A DNA stretch of 64,000 nucleotides from Jutongia hominis (GCF_014384965.1 NZ_JACRSW010000032.1:1-64000), one strand, 5' to 3'; shown: positions 46,779 through 57,331, counted from the stretch's first letter. Numbers and translations are program-made. Notes: a model not told the origin generated them from the sequence alone.

Positions 46779-48638
46779 TTAGGATTCCACACAGACACCG
46801 CAGCCAAACTTTGCAGCACCGCATCCGGCACATTTTGCACGACAGTTCGGTGTTACGACTGCTTCTTTCGAACGCTCATATTCACGGTATAAAAATCTCT
46901 TTGTCACACCGATATCAATGAAATCCCATGGAAAGATCTCTTCTTTGCCTCGTTCCCTTTTCAGATAAAAGTTCATATCAACATTGTGATCGGCAAATGC
47001 TTCTAACCATTTGTCATAATGAAAATATTCTGTCCATGCATCATAAATGCATCCACTCTGATATGCCTGTAAGATCACATCATTCAATTTTCTGTCTCCA
47101 CGGGCAAATACACCTTCTAACTCGGAAACATCTGCATCGTGACAGTTATATTTGATACTCTTTGCATTAAGCTGTGACTTTACTTTATCTAACAGGAAAA
47201 ACCTCTTTTCTCTGGCCTCTTCTTTAGATACCATCGGTGACCACTGAAACGGTGTGAATGGCTTTGGTACAAAGATCGATGTACTTGTTACGATCTGCAC
47301 TTTTCCCTGACGTTCTTCCTTTGGAAGTGTGTAATATTCTCTTGCAATCTTGTCCGATAAAACAGCAATCTGTTCGATATCATCATATTCTTCCCCCGGC
47401 AGTCCGAGCATAAAATACAGTTTGACACGGTTCCATCCACCCACAAAGGCATCCATGGCACCTTTTAAGATCACTTCTTCGGTAAGACCTTTATTGATCA
47501 CATTACGCATGCGCTGTGAACCGGCTTCCGGTGCAAAGGTCAGACTGCTTTTACGAATATCCTGTACTTTTGACATCACATCTAACGCAAATGCATCAAT
47601 ACGAAGTGAAGGCAACGAAATATTCACGCCTTTATCGCGATATTCGTCGATCAGCCAGTATACAAGTTCCGGGAGTTCTTTATAATCACTTGAACTTAAT
47701 GAACTAAGTGAGATCTCATCGTGTCCGGTTGATTCTAACATCACTTTGGCACGCTGCTTTAAAAAATCAAGACTGCGTGGACGGATCGGACGATATAACA
47801 TGCCCGCCTGACAGAAACGACAGCCTCGTATACATCCTCTCTGGATTTCTAAGACAACACGGTCCTGTGTTACTTTAATATATGGCACAAGGGGTTTTTC
47901 CGGATAATAGGTATCCGACATATCACATTCTACCTGCTTGATCACGGTATCCGGTGCTTCTTTGACCAGTTTATCAAAAGAAGCGATCGTTCCATCCTCG
48001 TTATAAGAAGCCTCATAAAATTGTGGTACATAAATTCCCGGAACCTGTGCTGCCATTTTCAAAAATTCGATACGTTCTTTGCCGGAATGTTTCCACTCTT
48101 TATAACGATCAAGTAATTCACGATATACCGTCTCCCCTTCACCGATATAAAACATATCAAAAAAATCTGCGATCGGTTCCGGATTATAGGTACATGGACC
48201 TCCACCGATTACAAAAGGATCCTCCATTGTACGGTCTTGGGCACACAATGGAATTCCTGACAGATCAAGCACCTGCAAAATATTTGTATAACACATTTCA
48301 TACTGGATCGTAATTCCAAGAAAGTCAAAATCCTTGATCGGTTCCTGACTTTCTAACGCAAACAAAGGAATATGCTCCTTGCGCATGATCTCATCTAAAT
48401 CTACCCATGGCGAATAGACTCGTTCGCAATAAACATCGTCCCACTGATTGAACATATCATATAAAATCTGAATTCCAAGATGTGACATACCAATCTCATA
48501 CACATCCGGAAAACACATACAAAAGCGAACGTCTACTGCTCTGGGATCTTTTTGCACCATATTGATCTCACCACCAATATAGCGGGCAGGTTTTTCTATG
48601 GATAATAGTATTTCATCACTTAATGCGAGTTTTCTCAT
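46779..48638 (-). CDS. B12-binding-domain radical SAM protein (TIGR03960 family)
   Basis: A 619-residue protein. The N-terminal part resembles a cobalamin-binding domain (FPDVYEIGMSHLGIQILYDM). The radical SAM cluster motif is CIRGCRFC near residue 270. The C-terminal end is Cys-rich (CRAKCAGCG...CGVC), likely a second metal site. The reaction is unknown; partners are the DUF2344 protein and RNase E/G, suggesting an RNA modification link. That link is inference. Confidence 0.9.
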   Translation of the reverse strand: MRKLALSDEILLSIEKPARYIGGEINMVQKDPRAVDVRFCMCFPDVYEIGMSHLGIQILYDMFNQWDDVYCERVYSPWVDLDEIMRKEHIPLFALESQEPIKDFDFLGITIQYEMCYTNILQVLDLSGIPLCAQDRTMEDPFVIGGGPCTYNPEPIADFFDMFYIGEGETVYRELLDRYKEWKHSGKERIEFLKMAAQVPGIYVPQFYEASYNEDGTIASFDKLVKEAPDTVIKQVECDMSDTYYPEKPLVPYIKVTQDRVVLEIQRGCIRGCRFCQAGMLYRPIRPRSLDFLKQRAKVMLESTGHDEISLSSLSSSDYKELPELVYWLIDEYRDKGVNISLPSLRIDAFALDVMSKVQDIRKSSLTFAPEAGSQRMRNVINKGLTEEVILKGAMDAFVGGWNRVKLYFMLGLPGEEYDDIEQIAVLSDKIAREYYTLPKEERQGKVQIVTSTSIFVPKPFTPFQWSPMVSKEEAREKRFFLLDKVKSQLNAKSIKYNCHDADVSELEGVFARGDRKLNDVILQAYQSGCIYDAWTEYFHYDKWLEAFADHNVDMNFYLKRERGKEEIFPWDFIDIGVTKRFLYREYERSKEAVVTPNCRAKCAGCGAAKFGCGVCVES

Positions 48639-48674
48639 ATTCCTTTGTTTTCCTCCATCTTTCTCTATGACTCT

Positions 48675-49019
48675 TTATTTTGGATTATCATCCAAATGAA
48701 TATTTTTCATCACTGCTGTAATCTGATCGACTACGATCTGCCAATGGCTGTCATTGTTAAGAAGCTGTTTGACCGTTTCTTTGTTATACGAACCAATCGA
48801 TACCTGAAAATGAAATGCCATCACCAGTAGCAAAAAAAGCATCCCCGCAATAAGCATACGAACCATGCCAAAGGGATGCCCCTCTTTTGGATTAACTCCA
48901 TTTTCTCTTTTTTGTCTGATTTCTCTATGAAATCCTGTATCAAAAGAAGACTTTGCTTCTAATATTTTATCCGAACGACGCATTGTCTGTTCTGTATTCA
49001 TTTCTTCCGGTAATGCCAT
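48675..49019 (-). CDS. Small single-pass membrane protein, unknown
   Basis: A 114-residue protein. A charged N-terminal half is followed by one membrane helix near residues 53-70 (LIAGMLFLLLVMAF), then a short extracellular tail. No family was recognised. A GGAAAG site precedes the ATG. It lies between gpsA and the radical SAM gene in the same direction. I assign no function. Confidence 0.65.
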   Translation of the reverse strand: MALPEEMNTEQTMRRSDKILEAKSSFDTGFHREIRQKRENGVNPKEGHPFGMVRMLIAGMLFLLLVMAFHFQVSIGSYNKETVKQLLNNDSHWQIVVDQITAVMKNIHLDDNPK

Positions 49020-49088
49020 ATTCGTCTTTCCTTTCCAAATTTAGCTATGAAAAACTATATGACATGCACTTTTAAAATATGCCTGCTT

Positions 49089-50102
49089 TTATTCTAACCA
49101 GCCAAGTTCAGGATATTCCATACATTTATCACGAGTCAGTAAGATTGTGATCGCATCAACGGCTTTCATCCCGTCAAAAAGAACGTGACAGATCGTTTCC
49201 ACGATCGGCATTGATACCTGATATTTCTGTGCCAGCTTTAATACGGCTTTGGCAGAATAAACACCTTCTACCACTTGCTTGACTTCAGTTAAGGCATCTT
49301 CTACCGAGTAGCCTTTTCCGATCAGATAGCCGGCGTTATGATTACGGCTATGCTCACTGGTGCAGGTAACGATCAGATCACCGATACCGGATAAACCGCC
49401 CATGGTCTCTTTCTTAGCACCCATAGCTGTTCCCAAGCGGGTGATCTCAGCAATACCACGAGTGATCAAAGCAGCTTTTGTATTATCGCCACAACCTAAA
49501 CCGTCACAGGCACCTGCTGCTAATGCAATGACGTTTTTTACAGATCCGCCAAGCTCAATTCCGATGATATCAGGGCTGATATATACACGAAAACGCTCAT
49601 TCATAAAGATTTCCTGTATGTAGATTGCCGTTGCTTTACTTGCCGAACCGACTACAACTGTCGTTGGCATAGCGATCGCAACTTCCTCTGCATGACTTGG
49701 ACCTGATAAAACCGATACATCAGCCTGTGGGATCTCTTCAACTAAAATATCTCTTAAAGTCGATAATGTAGTTTCTTCAATACCTTTTGCTACATTGACA
49801 ATCTTTTGTCCCTCCGGTATCAGAGCAGAGACTTCCTTGGCTACACTTCTTACAAACGGAGATGCTACCGAAAAAACAACCAGATCACGATCAGTAAGAG
49901 CTTCTTTCAGATTGCTTGTGATCACGATTGAATCCGGCAGCTTCACACCTGGGAGACGATCTTTATGCTCTCTGTTTTCTTTTAACATATTGACTTCTGC
50001 TTCTACTTTTGACCATACAATCACATCATGACCATGTTTTGCAAGCATAACTGCTAATGCAGTTCCCCAACTGCCGGCTCCTAAAAAACTTACTTTACTC
50101 AT
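49089..50102 (-). CDS. gpsA: Glycerol-3-phosphate dehydrogenase [NAD(P)+]
   Basis: The product has 337 residues from ATG 50102, which follows AAGGAGGCTGG. The Rossmann motif is FLGAGSWGTALA at residues 5-16. Catalytic parts are IELGGSVKNVIALAAG and ITRGIAEITRLG. It makes sn-glycerol-3-phosphate from dihydroxyacetone phosphate for phospholipid synthesis. It overlaps plsY, the next enzyme of that pathway, by 8 bases. Confidence 0.96.
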   Translation of the reverse strand: MSKVSFLGAGSWGTALAVMLAKHGHDVIVWSKVEAEVNMLKENREHKDRLPGVKLPDSIVITSNLKEALTDRDLVVFSVASPFVRSVAKEVSALIPEGQKIVNVAKGIEETTLSTLRDILVEEIPQADVSVLSGPSHAEEVAIAMPTTVVVGSASKATAIYIQEIFMNERFRVYISPDIIGIELGGSVKNVIALAAGACDGLGCGDNTKAALITRGIAEITRLGTAMGAKKETMGGLSGIGDLIVTCTSEHSRNHNAGYLIGKGYSVEDALTEVKQVVEGVYSAKAVLKLAQKYQVSMPIVETICHVLFDGMKAVDAITILLTRDKCMEYPELGWLE

Positions 50103-50739
50103 TTGCACCAGCCTCCTTCTCACTTTTACTTTTCCATAATTTATTCTCATTGCCATTGATCAATCGAACAATATTCTGACGATGCTGGTAATAAGCAAAC
50201 ATTGTAAATAACAGGCTGATAAAAACCATATGAAAGAACTTTTCATCATGATAATGGAATATTACCGTATTAAACGGAATATACCATGCCACAAGTAAAG
50301 AACCTACTGATACATATCTTGTCAATGCAACCGCAGCAACAAAAATGGCCAGGCCGATCGGAATCATGATCGGATTGGCAGCAGACATGACAACTGCCGC
50401 AGTCACTGCAATTCCTTTTCCGCCTTTGAATCCAAGATAAAACGGATAATTATGGCCTAATACAACACCAAGACCGCAATACAGCGATAACAGATACCAG
50501 TCATTGTGTACCGGAATGCAATGGCGGATCAAAAGAATCGGAATGATTGCTTTTGCCAGATCACCGACAAACGTAATGATTGCCGGTATCACGCCAAAGT
50601 TTCTAAGTACATTTGTCGTTCCTGCATTGCCGCTTCCTAACTCACGAATATCTTTGTGAAAGAACTTTCCGACAAAATATCCGGTTGAAATACAACCGCA
50701 AAAATATCCTACAACTAAACATAAAATGATCTCTATCAT
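50095..50739 (-). CDS. plsY: Glycerol-3-phosphate acyltransferase PlsY
   Basis: A 214-residue membrane protein with about five helices and the three PlsY motifs: GSGNAGTTNVLR, GHNYPFYLGFKGGKGIAV and the C-terminal part around YYQHRQNIVRLINGNENK. It transfers acyl groups from acyl-phosphate to glycerol-3-phosphate. It uses the product of gpsA, with which it overlaps, and der lies 20 bases upstream. Confidence 0.96.
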   Translation of the reverse strand: MIEIILCLVVGYFCGCISTGYFVGKFFHKDIRELGSGNAGTTNVLRNFGVIPAIITFVGDLAKAIIPILLIRHCIPVHNDWYLLSLYCGLGVVLGHNYPFYLGFKGGKGIAVTAAVVMSAANPIMIPIGLAIFVAAVALTRYVSVGSLLVAWYIPFNTVIFHYHDEKFFHMVFISLLFTMFAYYQHRQNIVRLINGNENKLWKSKSEKEAGANE

Positions 50740-50759
50740 TGACCTGCTCCTCTATGTTT

Positions 50760-52079
50760 TTATTTTTCTTTTCTTTCGCGTATAAAGAATTTCAATGATG
50801 TTCCTTTGAAACCAAATGCTTCACGGATCTTATTTTCAAGATAACGTGTATAAGAAAAATGCATCAGTTTCTTATCATTGACAAAAATAACAAACGTAGG
50901 CGGTTTGATACTTACCTGCGTCATATAATAAATCTTTAAGCGTCTTCCCTTATCAGAAGGCGGTTGCTGCATGGCAACTGCTTCGGCTAAGATATCATTT
51001 AATACACCTGTCTGTACACGCATCTGCTGATTCTGGATCACCATATCGAGTACATCAAAAATCTTCGGAATACGCTGTCCCGTCATAGCCGAAATAAAGA
51101 TAATCTCTGCATATGGCATAAATGACAAAATATCACGGATATCTTCGGTAAATTTTCTTACGGTATGATTATCCTTTTCAATCAGATCCCATTTATTGAC
51201 GGCAATAATAATGCCACGTCCCCTGTCATGTGCGATTCCGGCAATCTTGGCATCCTGTTCGGTCACACCTTCCACGGCGTCGATTACAAGGATCACAACA
51301 TCGGCACGCTCAACTGCAGATACAGTACGCAAAATACTATATCGTTCAATCTCTTCTTTAATCTTATTCTTACGTCGGAGTCCGGCTGTATCAATAAAGA
51401 CATATTCTTTGTCATCCCATGTGACAGCGGTATCGATCGCGTCTCTTGTCGTACCGGCTACATCCGATACGATCACACGGTTTTCACCAAGAAGCTTATT
51501 GATGATCGATGACTTACCGGCATTTGGCTTACCAACTAACGCAATACGCGGTCTTTCATCTTCTTCCTGCTCTACATCCTGCGGAAAAAGAGCTGTTACC
51601 TCATCTAACATATCACCGATACCAAGCTTGGCTAATGAAGAAACCGGATGTGGATCACCGATTCCAAGATTATAAAACTCATAGACATCCGGCATCATCT
51701 TGTCAAAATTATCAACCTTATTGACAACTAAAACAACCTTTTTTTGTGCTTTACGAAGCATATCTGCCACTTTATAATCCGCATCCACAAGTCCCTGCTT
51801 AACATCAACAATAAACATGACAACATCTGCCATTTCAATCGCCATCTCTGCCTGTTCACGCATATCACGCAACATCTGGTTATGTGTATCCGGTTCAATT
51901 CCACCGGTATCCATGATCGTAAAATTATATTTTAACCAGCTTACATCCGCATAGATACGGTCTCTTGTAACTCCCGGTGTATCTTTTACGATTGCAATTC
52001 GTTCTCCCGCCATCATATTAAACAAAGTAGACTTCCCTACATTTGGTCTTCCTACGATAGCAACGATAGGTTTACTCAT
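50760..52079 (-). CDS. der: Ribosome biogenesis GTPase Der (EngA)
   Basis: The product has 439 residues from ATG 52079, chosen because GGAG lies 8 bases before it; ATG 52091 overlaps that site. Two tandem GTPase domains have P-loops GRPNVGKS and GKPNAGKS, and switch regions DTGG and DTAGLRRK. The C-terminal KH-like domain follows. It is required for 50S subunit assembly. Confidence 0.97.
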   Translation of the reverse strand: MSKPIVAIVGRPNVGKSTLFNMMAGERIAIVKDTPGVTRDRIYADVSWLKYNFTIMDTGGIEPDTHNQMLRDMREQAEMAIEMADVVMFIVDVKQGLVDADYKVADMLRKAQKKVVLVVNKVDNFDKMMPDVYEFYNLGIGDPHPVSSLAKLGIGDMLDEVTALFPQDVEQEEDERPRIALVGKPNAGKSSIINKLLGENRVIVSDVAGTTRDAIDTAVTWDDKEYVFIDTAGLRRKNKIKEEIERYSILRTVSAVERADVVILVIDAVEGVTEQDAKIAGIAHDRGRGIIIAVNKWDLIEKDNHTVRKFTEDIRDILSFMPYAEIIFISAMTGQRIPKIFDVLDMVIQNQQMRVQTGVLNDILAEAVAMQQPPSDKGRRLKIYYMTQVSIKPPTFVIFVNDKKLMHFSYTRYLENKIREAFGFKGTSLKFFIRERKEK

Positions 52080-52125
52080 AGTACACTCCAATCTATCTTT
52101 TCATTTACCAATTTCTTTTTTGTGT

Positions 52126-53250
52126 TTAAGATTCCTTTACATTTCCAGCAAGATAATCTGCTACTTTATCATATAAGAGATCATTGTAAATAATACTCTT
52201 TGCTGTCACACCATATGTGCTTGTAAATTTCTTATTCAACGCTTTCTCATCCTTTGCACTGTAATTTTTCAAATATGTTTTTAATTCTGTCTGATAATCT
52301 TTATCTGAAACCGTCAGGTTTTCAGCCTGTGCAATCGCATTGTAAAGAATACGGCTTGCAAGTTCATCCTTTGCCGTTGATTCTACCTGCTTGTTATATG
52401 CATCTTCTGTTGAATTCATCTGTGCTAAATAATCCTTTAAAGTTGCATTGTTCTGCTTTAAATACGTCTCGATCGAAGTTGTAAGCTGCTTTTTCATTGC
52501 ATTCAATTCAGCCTTCGGATACTTCTTTATTTTGGAATCATCTGTCACTTTTGAGACGGCAAGTGAACGGATCACAGAAGTTCTTGTCTGTGTCTTATAG
52601 TCTTGCACAGAAGTATAATCTGTCAGATTCTTCTTTATAAATGCATCGTTAAGCTTTGGCTCGATCTTCTTTCCCTGTTTGGAGTTGATAGTTACGGTAA
52701 AGACAGCCGCCTTACCTGACAGATCCGTATTCGATGTATATGGATCCGGGAATGTAACATTGATATCATAGGTCTTGCCAATTGTCTTTCCGATCAACTG
52801 ATCTTCAAAGCCAGCAATAAATGTGCCGGAACCAATCTCTAGATCATATCCTTCCGGTGAAGTCTCTTTTGTTAAAGAACCGCCATCAAAGGCTTTGCCA
52901 TCTACTTTTCCCTCATAATAGATATTAACGGTATCACCTTTTTTTACTTTTCCTTTTTTAATCTTTTTGTAGCTTGTATAACTTTCTAAATCCTGTGCGA
53001 TCTTACTTTCTACCTGCTTATCAATATCTGCAGTCTTTAAATTGATCGTCTTATAATCAGAAAGTGTGATATATGATTTTGCGTTTTTGATCTCAGTCAG
53101 TTCGGAAGTTGATGATTCAGACTTTTTTGAACTGCTCTTTCCATTCGTGATCGCATTTTTTAAGCGATCTCCTGCAGCACATCCGGTCAGGGAACTTACC
53201 GTCAGACCTGCACATAAAAAAACTGTAAGTAATTTTTTTGTATTCTTCAA
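52126..53250 (-). CDS. FKBP-type peptidyl-prolyl isomerase lipoprotein, trigger-factor-like
   Basis: The product has 374 residues. The best start is TTG 53250, with GGAGG 8 bases upstream; TTG 53265 overlaps the site. A lipoprotein signal ends at SLTGC. An FKBP domain (GDTVNIYYEGKVDGKAFDGG ... GFEDQLIGK) occupies about 100-200, followed by a helical C-terminus similar to the trigger factor C-domain. It likely folds secreted proteins outside the membrane. It stands alone. Confidence 0.88.
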   Translation of the reverse strand: MKNTKKLLTVFLCAGLTVSSLTGCAAGDRLKNAITNGKSSSKKSESSTSELTEIKNAKSYITLSDYKTINLKTADIDKQVESKIAQDLESYTSYKKIKKGKVKKGDTVNIYYEGKVDGKAFDGGSLTKETSPEGYDLEIGSGTFIAGFEDQLIGKTIGKTYDINVTFPDPYTSNTDLSGKAAVFTVTINSKQGKKIEPKLNDAFIKKNLTDYTSVQDYKTQTRTSVIRSLAVSKVTDDSKIKKYPKAELNAMKKQLTTSIETYLKQNNATLKDYLAQMNSTEDAYNKQVESTAKDELASRILYNAIAQAENLTVSDKDYQTELKTYLKNYSAKDEKALNKKFTSTYGVTAKSIIYNDLLYDKVADYLAGNVKES

Positions 53251-53429
53251 AATTCTTTCCTCCAAATCTTTCTTCTATGCTTTCTAACTTCTAACAACTT
53301 TTTACTGTCGTCAGGCAGTGTTTAGAATGCATAATCCTTATATCCCATATATTATCAAATATGAAAGATACCTAACCTATACATTTATATCATATATTAC
53401 GAAAGGTGTCAAAAGTCTGTTCAAAAGCG

Positions 53430-53458
53430 TTGACGGTCTATTCAAAAAGAGATATATT
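53430..53458 (+). promoter_or_regulatory. prs promoter
   Basis: TTGACG (53430-53435) and TATATT (53453-53458) with 17 bases between give a strong sigma-A promoter about 95 bases before the prs ATG. The rest of 53266-53429 is AT-rich and should also contain the divergent FKBP promoter, which was not pinned. Confidence 0.75.
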
Positions 53459-53555
53459 ATTGTAGGATAACAAGCGATAAGCGATTAAAGCATATGCTTA
53501 CCATTACCTGAATGAAAATGGTAAGAAGAAAATAAAATAGAAATGGAGAAAATAA

Positions 53556-54734
53556 ATGGCTGGAAGAAAATTTCAAGACACAATGCCTCTGGCTCCCCTA
53601 AAGATTGTAGCACTTGGAAATTGTGAAGAGATTGGCAAAAAAATTGATTCGATCATTGTTCAAAGACGTAAAGAAGCATATGGTAAGGCAGATAAGCCCT
53701 CATTTATGCTTACGGATTATGACCGTGACACATATCTTGTTGATTATAGCTGTCCTCGTTTTGGAACAGGCGAAGGGAAAGCCGTGATCAATGAATCGAT
53801 CCGTGGTTCGGATCTCTTTATCATTGCTGATACAGTAAATTATAATGAAATGTATTCTATGCATGGAGATCATACCAATATGTCTCCGGATGATCATTTT
53901 ATGGATTTAAAGAGAATCATTATGGCTTGCAGCGGACAGCCAAAGAGAATTACCGTGATCATGCCTTATTTGTACGAAGGCCGCCAGCATCTGCGCCTGA
54001 TCAATGAATCATTAGACTGTGCACAGGCACTTCAGGAACTGATCGCGATGGGTGTTGAAACGATCATTACGTTTGATGCCCATGACAGCCGTGTACAAAA
54101 TGCGATTCCAAACAACGGATTTGATAACTTCTTTACGACATACCAGTTTATCTCGGAAATCTTATCCACCAATCCGGATCTGAATGTTGATCCCGACCAT
54201 TTGATGATGATCAGCCCGGATGAAGGAGGTATGCGCCGTGCCGTCTATTACGCAAGCTTACTTGGCATAGAAATGGGTATGTTCTACCGCAGAAGAGATT
54301 ATTCTTATATGGTAAATGGAGAGCATCCGGTTGTATCTGTCGAATTTCTTGGAAATGATGTTGAAGGAAAAGACGTAATCATTGTGGACGATATGATTGC
54401 TTCCGGCAAAACAGCACTTAGTGTAGCCCGTGAATTAAAGAACAGAAAAGCCCGCAAGGTTTTGATCTGTTCTACCTTCGGACTTTTTTCTAATGGTTTT
54501 GCACATCTTGATAAAGCTTATGAGGACGGACTTTTTGATGCAATCTATACAACCAATCTTTGCTATTGTCCAAAAGATCTTCGTGAAAAACCTTATTATC
54601 ATAATGTTGATCTGAGCAAATATATTGCATTGATCGTTGATACATTAAATCATGATACTTCTGTCAATGAGATCCTTGATGCAACCAATCGTATTCAGGA
54701 ACTTGTGATCAAACACAACCAGAAGAAAGACTGA
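53556..54734 (+). CDS. prs: Ribose-phosphate pyrophosphokinase family protein
   Basis: A 392-residue protein of the PRPP synthetase fold. It has FDAHDSRVQNAIPN (ribose-5-phosphate loop region) and the PRPP-binding motif VIIVDDMIASGKTA near residue 276. It makes PRPP from ribose-5-phosphate and ATP for nucleotide synthesis. It is longer than standard Prs (about 315), and the N-terminus (VALGNCEEIGKKI) is variant, as in other Clostridia. Its 3' end overlaps that of pgeF by 26 bases on the opposite strand. Confidence 0.88.
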   Translation: MAGRKFQDTMPLAPLKIVALGNCEEIGKKIDSIIVQRRKEAYGKADKPSFMLTDYDRDTYLVDYSCPRFGTGEGKAVINESIRGSDLFIIADTVNYNEMYSMHGDHTNMSPDDHFMDLKRIIMACSGQPKRITVIMPYLYEGRQHLRLINESLDCAQALQELIAMGVETIITFDAHDSRVQNAIPNNGFDNFFTTYQFISEILSTNPDLNVDPDHLMMISPDEGGMRRAVYYASLLGIEMGMFYRRRDYSYMVNGEHPVVSVEFLGNDVEGKDVIIVDDMIASGKTALSVARELKNRKARKVLICSTFGLFSNGFAHLDKAYEDGLFDAIYTTNLCYCPKDLREKPYYHNVDLSKYIALIVDTLNHDTSVNEILDATNRIQELVIKHNQKKD

Positions 54735-55674
54735 TAAAACCATTTAAATTGCCACGCTTTCCTTTTGAAGCACGATGCGAATACAAAAGCTTTGGATTAC
54801 AGCAGGTACAAAGACCGGACAGGTGTATATTTTCTTTTTTGACACCTGCATCTAAAAATTGTAATTCATTGGCTTTCCAAAGGTTAAGCTGATATTTCTT
54901 TTTTGGTACATCGGAACAATATGCTATTTCTTTCATTTGTTCCGGTGTATATTTTTTTTTAAATTCTTCAATCACATCCACACTTACCTCATAACAGTCT
55001 GCACAGATCGATGGTCCGATGACTACGATCAAATCTTTGGCCATCGTTCCAAACAGTTCATGCATTTTTTGAATTGTCTTTGTACCGATCTTCCCTACCG
55101 TTCCACGCCAGCCCGAATGTGACGATGCAATGATATGTCTGACCGGATCGTAAAAAAATAACGGAACACAATCTGCATAAGAAGTGGCGAGACATATTTC
55201 TCTTTGATCTGTCACAAGACCATCAATGCTTTTTAATTTCTTTTTGATCTGCTCCATGCAGCTATCTTCTTTTGTAACATATCTGATTTTGGTATCGTGA
55301 ACCTGATCAGATAGGACAAGATTCCCAGCATGAATTCCGGCACTTTTACAGATCCTTTGATAGTTTCGCTCCACGGTTTCTAAAGAATCTCCACGCTCAA
55401 ATCCAAGATTTAAAGAAGAAAGATATCCTGTACTTTCCCCACCAAATCTCGTTGAAAAGAATGCGTTGACTTCTTCGTAATCATCAAATGCGTGAAAACG
55501 TATCAAAGGTACTTCGTGTTTTGTACAAAGATAACATTCCTTCTCCAGATCAAAATAATCTTTCTTTTTTGCATTATAAACGGCATGTTTCCAAAGTGTA
55601 TCAACCTCTTTGGTATTCTTTTCATTCACTCCTTCTTCACTGTAAAAAGTATTATGTTCTTTTACCTCTGTCAT
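54709..55674 (-). CDS. pgeF: Laccase-domain purine nucleoside phosphorylase (YfiH/PgeF)
   Basis: A 321-residue multicopper-oxidase-like protein with the family metal residues: the His in DQVHDTKI, the Cys in YADCVPLFF and the His in SSHSGWRGTV. Members of this family phosphorolyse purine nucleosides and edit peptidoglycan precursors. A GAGGAAAAAGGG site precedes the ATG. The first 60 residues are an extra N-terminal part. The gene converges on prs with no terminator between. Confidence 0.88.
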   Translation of the reverse strand: MTEVKEHNTFYSEEGVNEKNTKEVDTLWKHAVYNAKKKDYFDLEKECYLCTKHEVPLIRFHAFDDYEEVNAFFSTRFGGESTGYLSSLNLGFERGDSLETVERNYQRICKSAGIHAGNLVLSDQVHDTKIRYVTKEDSCMEQIKKKLKSIDGLVTDQREICLATSYADCVPLFFYDPVRHIIASSHSGWRGTVGKIGTKTIQKMHELFGTMAKDLIVVIGPSICADCYEVSVDVIEEFKKKYTPEQMKEIAYCSDVPKKKYQLNLWKANELQFLDAGVKKENIHLSGLCTCCNPKLLYSHRASKGKRGNLNGFISLSSGCV

Positions 55675-55778
55675 ACCCTTTTTCCTCTTTTCTATTTCTG
55701 TTTCTATTCTTTTTGGTATTATCGTAACTAAGATCCATATTGGTATTTTGTATTTATTTTGCTGATACTACGCATTTT

Positions 55779-56150
55779 TTACATGAAATACGATTCAAAA
55801 GCATTCACAATATGCTGCATCGTATCACCTTGTATTGCGATCACATCGAAACGACAAGGAGTATCTTCCGGATAACCGTTTTGATACAGATAACACTGAG
55901 CTGAACGGATAATATGACGTTGTTTTTGTAATGTAACAGCTTCTAATGCACTTGTACTCTTTTTTTTCGAACGATATTTCACCTCGACAAAGACCAGATA
56001 GTTCTGATCGACAGCAATAATATCAATCTCTCCCTGTTTACAATAATAATTTCTCGCAATGATACGATAACCTTTTTGCTTTAAAAACAAAACAGCCTCT
56101 TGTTCATAGGCTGTTCCGATTTTACGACGATCTATTTTTTCTTTTTCCAT
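55779..56150 (-). CDS. yraN: YraN / UPF0102 family nuclease-like protein
   Basis: A 123-residue protein with GTAYEQEAVLFLKQKGYRIIARNYYCKQGEIDIIA and VFVEVKYR, the Holliday-junction-resolvase-like core with conserved E, D, E and K. Its function is not established. It overlaps the upstream flhB-like gene by 19 bases and follows rnhB, the usual Firmicutes order. Confidence 0.92.
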   Translation of the reverse strand: MEKEKIDRRKIGTAYEQEAVLFLKQKGYRIIARNYYCKQGEIDIIAVDQNYLVFVEVKYRSKKKSTSALEAVTLQKQRHIIRSAQCYLYQNGYPEDTPCRFDVIAIQGDTMQHIVNAFESYFM

Positions 56151-56488
56151 CCATCTTCCCCTTTTTGATCCATTCTGCCCTTGATACGATCCATCGCATC
56201 AACATAGACAAGAACTTCCGCTACTACCTGATATAATTCTTTGGGAATATATTCTCCAATCTCAAGATTTGACAGACTGTTTGCCAGCTTTTCATCCTGA
56301 TGTACCGGAATATCATATTCTTGTGCTTTATCAATGATCTTATCCGCTAAATGACCTCGACCGCTTGCAATTACTTTTGGTGCTTCTTCATCTGGATTAT
56401 ATTCCAATGCAATAGCAGATTTATGCATAGAATCATCTACAATGTCGCGCCCATAAACCACTTTTTTCTTATTCTTTTCATCTGCCAT
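56132..56488 (-). CDS. FlhB C-terminal-like protein (YlqH type)
   Basis: A 118-residue protein matching the cytoplasmic tail of FlhB/EscU: SAIALEYNPDEEAPKVIASGRGHLADKIIDKAQEYDIPVHQDEKLAN. It lacks membrane segments and the autocleavage NPTH motif, having NPDE instead. Such stand-alone homologues occur next to rnhB in many Firmicutes without flagella; the role is unknown. Confidence 0.88.
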   Translation of the reverse strand: MADEKNKKKVVYGRDIVDDSMHKSAIALEYNPDEEAPKVIASGRGHLADKIIDKAQEYDIPVHQDEKLANSLSNLEIGEYIPKELYQVVAEVLVYVDAMDRIKGRMDQKGEDGWKKKK

Positions 56489-56533
56489 AAGAAACCTCCC
56501 TGCTGCTATGCTTCTGTCCTTCCCTGTTTCTTA

Positions 56534-57301
56534 TTATATAAACTTCTGTATAAAACTCTCCCGATGGATCGGACATGGTCCGTATTTTTTTAATGCTTCG
56601 ATATGTGCAGCTGAACCATACCCCTTATGCTGTGCAAAACCATACTCCGGATAAGCCTCATCAAGCTCTACCATCATATGATCTCTTGTGACTTTGGCTA
56701 AAATGCTCGCTGCAGCGATCGATACACTCTTTGCATCTCCTTTGACAATTCCCACCTGTTTTGTTGTAACCTCAGGTATCGTGACTGCATCAACTAATAG
56801 CATATCCGGTGCAGGATTTAACTTACAGATTGCCTGTCGCATTGCTTCATAAGTTGCCTGTAAAATATTGATCTGATCTATTCTTTGTGGTGAAACAATC
56901 CCAACACTATATGTAATTGCTTTTTCACAGATTTCATCATACAATTGTTCTCTTTTTTGTTCACTGAGCTTTTTGGAATCATTCAGATACAAAATCGTCG
57001 CATCAGGCGGCAGAATGCAAGCCCCCGCCACAACCGGTCCTGCAAGCGGTCCACGGCCGGCTTCATCAATTCCACAGATCAATGAATACTCTGCCCCATA
57101 CTTTTTTTCAAAGAAATGCATTTGTTCTAAACGTAGCATTTCTTTTTGCAAAGCAAGTTCCTTTTTATGATATTTTTCAATCAGATTTTGTACCCCTTTA
57201 CGTGGATCTGACTGATATGCATCTAACAGACTTTTTCTTTGCTCCTTCGAAGCCTGCTCTAATTCCTGTCTGATCTGTATAATGGATTTACTCATATACA
57301 T
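56534..57301 (-). CDS. rnhB: Ribonuclease HII
   Basis: A 255-residue protein. The RNase HII core has CGIDEAGRGPLAGPVVAGA, with catalytic Asp-Glu near residue 78, LLVDAV, and SIAAASILAKVTRDHMM. It removes single ribonucleotides from DNA. An extra helical N-terminus of about 70 residues precedes the core, as in Bacillus. ATG 57295 is an alternative start. Confidence 0.96.
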   Translation of the reverse strand: MYMSKSIIQIRQELEQASKEQRKSLLDAYQSDPRKGVQNLIEKYHKKELALQKEMLRLEQMHFFEKKYGAEYSLICGIDEAGRGPLAGPVVAGACILPPDATILYLNDSKKLSEQKREQLYDEICEKAITYSVGIVSPQRIDQINILQATYEAMRQAICKLNPAPDMLLVDAVTIPEVTTKQVGIVKGDAKSVSIAAASILAKVTRDHMMVELDEAYPEYGFAQHKGYGSAAHIEALKKYGPCPIHRESFIQKFI

Positions 57302-57331
57302 TTGTTCCTTTCTGCCCTACTGCCAAAAAAT

